From the NCBI RefSeq assembly GCF_017744655.1, contig NZ_JAGIAW010000004.1:238795-302794 (forward strand): 64,000 nt of DNA, read 5' to 3'. The position numbers and the translations under genes were made by a program. The first letter of the stretch is position 1. Each line of letters begins with the position of its first letter. The notes below the pieces were generated by a model, which saw nothing but the letters and a program-made list of their open reading frames with translations, had not been told where the DNA came from and did not search any database. Origin of the DNA: Devosia sp. (lineage in GTDB: Bacteria; Pseudomonadota; Alphaproteobacteria; Rhizobiales; Devosiaceae). Below are positions 60,621 through 64,000 of the stretch, one piece after another.

Positions 60621-61280
60621 TCAGGAGCGGGCGTCGGCCTGTTCCTGGCTGAGGCGCGAGGCGATGACGACTTCCACGCGGTTGCGGGCCTTGAGCTTGA
60701 GCATGAGACCGGTCATGTAGTGCTTTACGGTCTTTTCGCTGATGTGCAGGGCCGCCGCGATCTCGCGATTGGTGCGGGCTTGCATGAGGTGGCCGACGAT
60801 CTGCTTTTCGCGGACATTGAGGCGCACGGCTTCGTCGAGCGCCTGGCGGCGGGCGCGATCGCGCAGGCCATTCATGACCTGGCTGGCATATTGCCGGGTG
60901 ACGAACATCTGGTCGGCCATGACCGTATCGATGGCTTCGAGAAGTTCGGAAGATGGGCTGCCCTTGAGGGCAAAGCCGGTGGCGCCGGCATCGAGCGCCT
61001 TAAGCGCGGATTCGATGCTGCAATAGGCGGTGAAAACGACGATCTTGGTATCCGGGGCGGTCGCCCCGATCTGGGCAATGGTCCGGAAAACATCGCCCGG
61101 CATGCTCAGATCCATGATGATGACGTCGGGGGCGAGGGTCCGGACCAACTCCATGCTGGCATCGGCGCTGTCAGCCTGCCCCACGATCTCGTGCCGGTCG
61201 CTTCCGGCGAAAAGCGACACCATTCCGGCAAGTAAAACCGGATGGTCGTCAGCGATTGCAACTCTGATAGGTTTCCTCAT
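60621..61280 (-). CDS. LuxR/NarL-family response regulator
   Basis: 219 residues. Receiver domain with D11, D12 (IADDHP), phospho-acceptor D57 (VIIMDLSMPG), T84 and K106 (FALKGS). LuxR-type helix-turn-helix near residues 150-210 (LNVREKQIVGHLMQARTNR, EIAAALHISEKTVKHYMTGL). No partner histidine kinase is in the window. It lies downstream of the HlyD gene with a 130-base gap, so it probably has its own promoter. Confidence 0.92.
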   Translation of the reverse strand: MRKPIRVAIADDHPVLLAGMVSLFAGSDRHEIVGQADSADASMELVRTLAPDVIIMDLSMPGDVFRTIAQIGATAPDTKIVVFTAYCSIESALKALDAGATGFALKGSPSSELLEAIDTVMADQMFVTRQYASQVMNGLRDRARRQALDEAVRLNVREKQIVGHLMQARTNREIAAALHISEKTVKHYMTGLMLKLKARNRVEVVIASRLSQEQADARS

Positions 61281-61410
61281 TGCGCACTAGCAGTACTTGC
61301 CTGCGACCCCACTTTTCCTTGCACTTTGAAGCCTACGACTTAATTAAGGATCGGTAAATTCCCTTTATTTGGGAGTTTGCAAATGTGATTAACCCGAATG
61401 TCAGCAGTAC

Positions 61411-62754
61411 TTACTGTTCTCGGAAAGCGCGGGAGATCTGATCGGTGAAAGGCTTGACGAAATAGGCAATGGCGACCTGCTCCTGGGTCTGGACGAAGAC
61501 TTCCACGGGCATGCCGGGAATGAGGCCGCGATTGCCCAGAACCGAGAGATCGCCGGTGACGCTGGCTTCGGCCACATAAAAACTCTGGCCGCTCTGCGGG
61601 TCGCTGGTGGCTGCGGCCGAAATGCGCGAGACGACGGCCGGGATTTCCGGGGTCGTACGCTGGTCAAAGGCGCTGAAGCGGAGTTTGACTTCCTGGCCGG
61701 GCAGGATCTGGTCGATATCGTTGATGGCGACGCGGAACTCGATGGAGAGATCGGCATTGTCGGGCACGATGGTGAGGAGGCGCTCGGCCGAGCCCACGAC
61801 GCCGCCCAGGGTCGTGACGGCGAGTTCGTTGACCGAACCGCTTACCGGTGCGCGGATGAGGGTTCGCTCGAGGCGGTCTTCCACGGCCACCAGACGATCG
61901 TTCAGCTCGGCGATATTGGCCGTGACGGCGCGCAGCTCGCGCTGGGCCTCGGTATAGGCGACATCGTCGATGGCGAGGATCTGCAGCTTGATTTCGCTGA
62001 TGCGGGCATTGGAGCGGGCAATGCTGGCGGTCAGTTCGCCCTGGGAACCGAGCATGCGGGCCAGTTCTCGATCGGCGACATTGAGGCGGGTGGTCTCGAT
62101 GAGGCCCTTTTCGGAAAGCGAGCCCATGCGGTCGCGTTCTTCGCGCGCCAGGGTCAGTTCGTCGGCGAGGGCGGTCGCCTGGAATTGCAGGCCGCCGATT
62201 TCTTCTTCGAGCTGGGAAACCTGCAATTGCAGTTGCTCGCGCTGGGACTCGCGGTTCCTCGTCGTGCTTTCGAACAATTGCTGCTCGCCGTGAAGGATCA
62301 GGATGGCATCGGGATAGGTGGCGAGGAAATCCAGCGGAAACGAGATTTCCTTGGCCGCGTCGCGCTCGGCGATCAATCTTGATTGCCGGGCGATGAGTTC
62401 GGCGAGCTGGCCCATCAGGATCGAGCGCTCGGCGCGGATCTGAACATCGTCGAGGCGAAGCAGGACCTCACCGGAGGTGACGTGCTGGCCTTTGTGGACG
62501 TTGATCGCCTGGACCACGCCGCCATCGGGGTGCTGGATGACTTTGACATTCTCGGCGACGAGCACGGTGCCGCTCGAAATAACCGCACCGGAAAGCTTGG
62601 CGGTGGCAGCCCAGCCGCCAATGCCGCCGAGCAGCAGGATGGCCGCGATGCTGCCGGTCATCACGCGGCCGCGCAGGGAGAAATCGGAGCTTTTTACCTT
62701 GCTGCGGCTGAGATCGGCGCGCGCATAGGGGGCCGACATATCCATGGTCGTCAT
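61411..62754 (-). CDS. HlyD-family type I secretion periplasmic adaptor
   Basis: 447 residues. A cytoplasmic N-terminus and one membrane helix at about 35-55 (VMTGSIAAILLLGGIGGWAA) are followed by a lipoyl-like half (VQAINVHKGQHVTSGEVLLRL), a long coiled-coil (about 110-300) and the returning beta domain (RTLIRAPVSGSVNELAVTTLGGVV). Such adaptors link an inner-membrane ABC exporter to TolC. The RTX gene lies 21 bases upstream, so it is probably the cargo. The ABC exporter gene is not in the window. Confidence 0.92.
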   Translation of the reverse strand: MTTMDMSAPYARADLSRSKVKSSDFSLRGRVMTGSIAAILLLGGIGGWAATAKLSGAVISSGTVLVAENVKVIQHPDGGVVQAINVHKGQHVTSGEVLLRLDDVQIRAERSILMGQLAELIARQSRLIAERDAAKEISFPLDFLATYPDAILILHGEQQLFESTTRNRESQREQLQLQVSQLEEEIGGLQFQATALADELTLAREERDRMGSLSEKGLIETTRLNVADRELARMLGSQGELTASIARSNARISEIKLQILAIDDVAYTEAQRELRAVTANIAELNDRLVAVEDRLERTLIRAPVSGSVNELAVTTLGGVVGSAERLLTIVPDNADLSIEFRVAINDIDQILPGQEVKLRFSAFDQRTTPEIPAVVSRISAAATSDPQSGQSFYVAEASVTGDLSVLGNRGLIPGMPVEVFVQTQEQVAIAYFVKPFTDQISRAFREQ

Positions 62755-62775
62755 CTGTTCACTCCTGGTCGCCGA

Positions 62776-64000
62776 TCAGGCGACATGATTGCCGACGGCC
62801 AAAGGCAGATGGACGCCATCAAGGGTTATGGAGATTTCGTAGAAGTCGTTGCGATCGACATCGGCCTCGATGATCGTGTGGTCCATGTCGTCGTAGTGGG
62901 CATAGGTGATGCGGATCGGCAGGCCTTCCTCGAAGCCATCGTCGATGGCGTCGTAAACGTCGCCAAAGCGCTCCTCTTCGAGTCGCTCCGCTCTTCGCGA
63001 TATTTCATAATCGGCAACGTGAATGCGGTCGCCGACGACGAAGTCGAGAATGCCATAGACAAGCTGGTGGCTGAGTGTCGGGCGTTCATCGGAAACGGTG
63101 AAGATGAAGAGATCGTCGCCACGCCCGCCGGTGACGACGGCGCCGGTGGCGCCGAAGACGAAGGTGTCATTGCCGTCGCCACCGATAAATTCCTCGATGT
63201 TCTTGAAGAGGTCTTCGCCGATTTCGTCGCTTGTGGCGATGCCGGCGGCAAGGTCGAGGTGGATGTCGGCCGTGAAGGTTGAATAGTCGAGCGTATCGCG
63301 GCCTTCGCCGCCATCCACACGATCATTGCCGGCATTGCCGGCGATCCTGTCGTCGCCAGCGCCAGCATTGACCTCGTCATCGCCTTCGCCGCTGTCGATG
63401 GTGTCATTGCCGTCACCGCCCTCGATGACGTCATTGCCTTCGTTGCCGTCGATGGTGTCATCGCCTTGACCCCCATTGATGATGTCGTTGCCTTGATTGC
63501 CTGCGATAGTGTCGTTTCCGTCGTTTCCATAGATGACGTCGTCGCCGGTGCCTCCGGAGACGGTGTCGTTTCCTTGTCCGGCGATGATGGTGTCATTGCC
63601 TTCGTCGCCCTGGATGGTGTCGTTGCCGGTGCCGCCGTCGATGATGTCGTCGCCGGTGCCGCCGGAGATGGTGTCGTCGCCGTCGTCGCCATGGATGATG
63701 TCGTTTCCGGCTTCGCCATAGAGGCGGTCATTGCCAGTTCCGCCGGAGATGAGGTCGTTGCCATTGCCACCGAAGATGATGTCATTGCCGTCATTGCCGA
63801 AGAGGGTGTCGTCGCCGTCCCCGCCATTGATGTGGTCGGCGCCAAGGCCGCCGGTGACGCTGTCATTGCCGGCGCGGGCGTCGATGATGTCGTCGCCGGA
63901 GAGGGCATCGATGTCGTCATCCCAGGGGGTGCCGGCAAAAATGTCGGCATTGGCGGTGAGCTGCACCTGGTTGCGGGTAATCTCGAGGGTCGCGGTCTGG
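62776..64000 (-). CDS. RTX calcium-binding repeat protein (N-terminus beyond the window)
   Basis: At least 408 residues. The frame stays open to base 64000 (upstream residues QTATLEITRNQVQLTAN), so GTG 63966 is probably internal. About 21 glycine-rich nonapeptides of the form GGxGxDxUx (GGDGDDTLF, GNDGNDIIF, GGTGNDTIQ and others) occupy roughly 63300-63910; they form calcium-filled parallel beta rolls. The C-terminal part (DTFVFGATGAVVTGGRGDDLFIF and the ~110 residues after it) should hold the type I secretion signal. No enzymatic domain is visible. The HlyD gene follows 21 bases downstream. Confidence 0.9.
   Translation of the reverse strand, partial: QTATLEITRNQVQLTANADIFAGTPWDDDIDALSGDDIIDARAGNDSVTGGLGADHINGGDGDDTLFGNDGNDIIFGGNGNDLISGGTGNDRLYGEAGNDIIHGDDGDDTISGGTGDDIIDGGTGNDTIQGDEGNDTIIAGQGNDTVSGGTGDDVIYGNDGNDTIAGNQGNDIINGGQGDDTIDGNEGNDVIEGGDGNDTIDSGEGDDEVNAGAGDDRIAGNAGNDRVDGGEGRDTLDYSTFTADIHLDLAAGIATSDEIGEDLFKNIEEFIGGDGNDTFVFGATGAVVTGGRGDDLFIFTVSDERPTLSHQLVYGILDFVVGDRIHVADYEISRRAERLEEERFGDVYDAIDDGFEEGLPIRITYAHYDDMDHTIIEADVDRNDFYEISITLDGVHLPLAVGNHVA

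Noticed and set aside
61290..61412. Repeated AGCAGTACTT at 61290-61299 and 61403-61412
   Set aside because: Two copies of a decamer flanking the gap between the response-regulator start and the HlyD stop. No symmetry or promoter relation was seen, so coincidence cannot be excluded.
63295..63910. Regular ~27-base repeats that could suggest a CRISPR array or minisatellite
   Set aside because: The period equals nine codons and encodes GGxGxDxUx RTX repeats in one long frame. There are no conserved repeats separated by unique spacers.
1..64000. rRNA, tRNA, integrase, transposase, phage or plasmid replication genes
   Set aside because: I looked for their typical products and sequences and saw none.

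Overview
The window looks like chromosomal DNA of a high-GC alphaproteobacterium, most likely of the order Hyphomicrobiales (Rhizobiales) and possibly Devosia-like. That placement is an inference from base composition, the run of oligopeptide-type ABC importers, the extragenic palindromes and the gene families present; no rRNA or tRNA gene is here to confirm it. Nothing resembles a phage, transposon, CRISPR array or plasmid backbone. Genes are tightly packed in operons, often with 1 to 4 base start/stop overlaps.

Layout. 1-9.8 kb: a peptidoglycan-fragment cluster on the minus strand (AnmK, a serine hydrolase with a penicillin-binding fold, a complete ABC peptide importer whose two ATPases are fused), a divergent RpiR regulator, and a dipeptide epimerase at 9.9-10.9 kb. 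11-22 kb: a second ABC peptide importer with a GSAM-like aminotransferase (minus), divergent from an IclR regulator and a plus-strand operon of an Ldh-type dehydrogenase, a sugar epimerase/dehydrogenase and an M81 peptidase. 22-31.5 kb: RidA, a GntR regulator and an SDR (minus), divergent from a NagA-like deacetylase with two small cysteine-containing proteins; then an MFS-HEAT fusion, a sialidase-like protein and an AraC regulator (minus), and a phytanoyl-CoA dioxygenase (plus). 31.5-49.4 kb: a seven-gene minus-strand catabolic operon (two Gfo/Idh/MocA oxidoreductases, two SDRs, an HpcH aldolase, a D-serine-deaminase-like enzyme, an M81 peptidase) divergent from a GntR regulator and a third ABC importer, followed by a DHDPS/NAL-family lyase, an amidohydrolase, an aminotransferase and a ureidoglycolate-lyase-like protein. 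49.4-58.3 kb: a sialic-acid operon with a GntR regulator, a Sat-type ABC importer including a permease-ATPase fusion, and nanA, nanE and nanK. 58.6-64 kb: a Crp/Fnr regulator, galE, a LuxR-type response regulator, and an RTX protein with its HlyD-type export adaptor.

The genes mainly support uptake and breakdown of amino sugars, peptidoglycan fragments, sialic acid and peptide-like compounds. Each ABC importer is paired with its own regulator (RpiR, IclR, GntR, GntR), and each has an inverted repeat between the binding-protein gene and the first permease gene, consistent with attenuation that gives excess binding protein.

The most unusual item is the binding protein of the third importer (39930-41561). 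It keeps a signal peptide, but the two halves of the SBP_bac_5 fold come in swapped order: the C-terminal half first, then the N-terminal half. This is a natural circular permutation judged by motif order against three normally ordered family members in the same window. Other unusual items are the MFS-HEAT fusion, the two small cysteine-containing proteins, the degenerate zinc site of NanK, and several regulator-linked inverted repeats.
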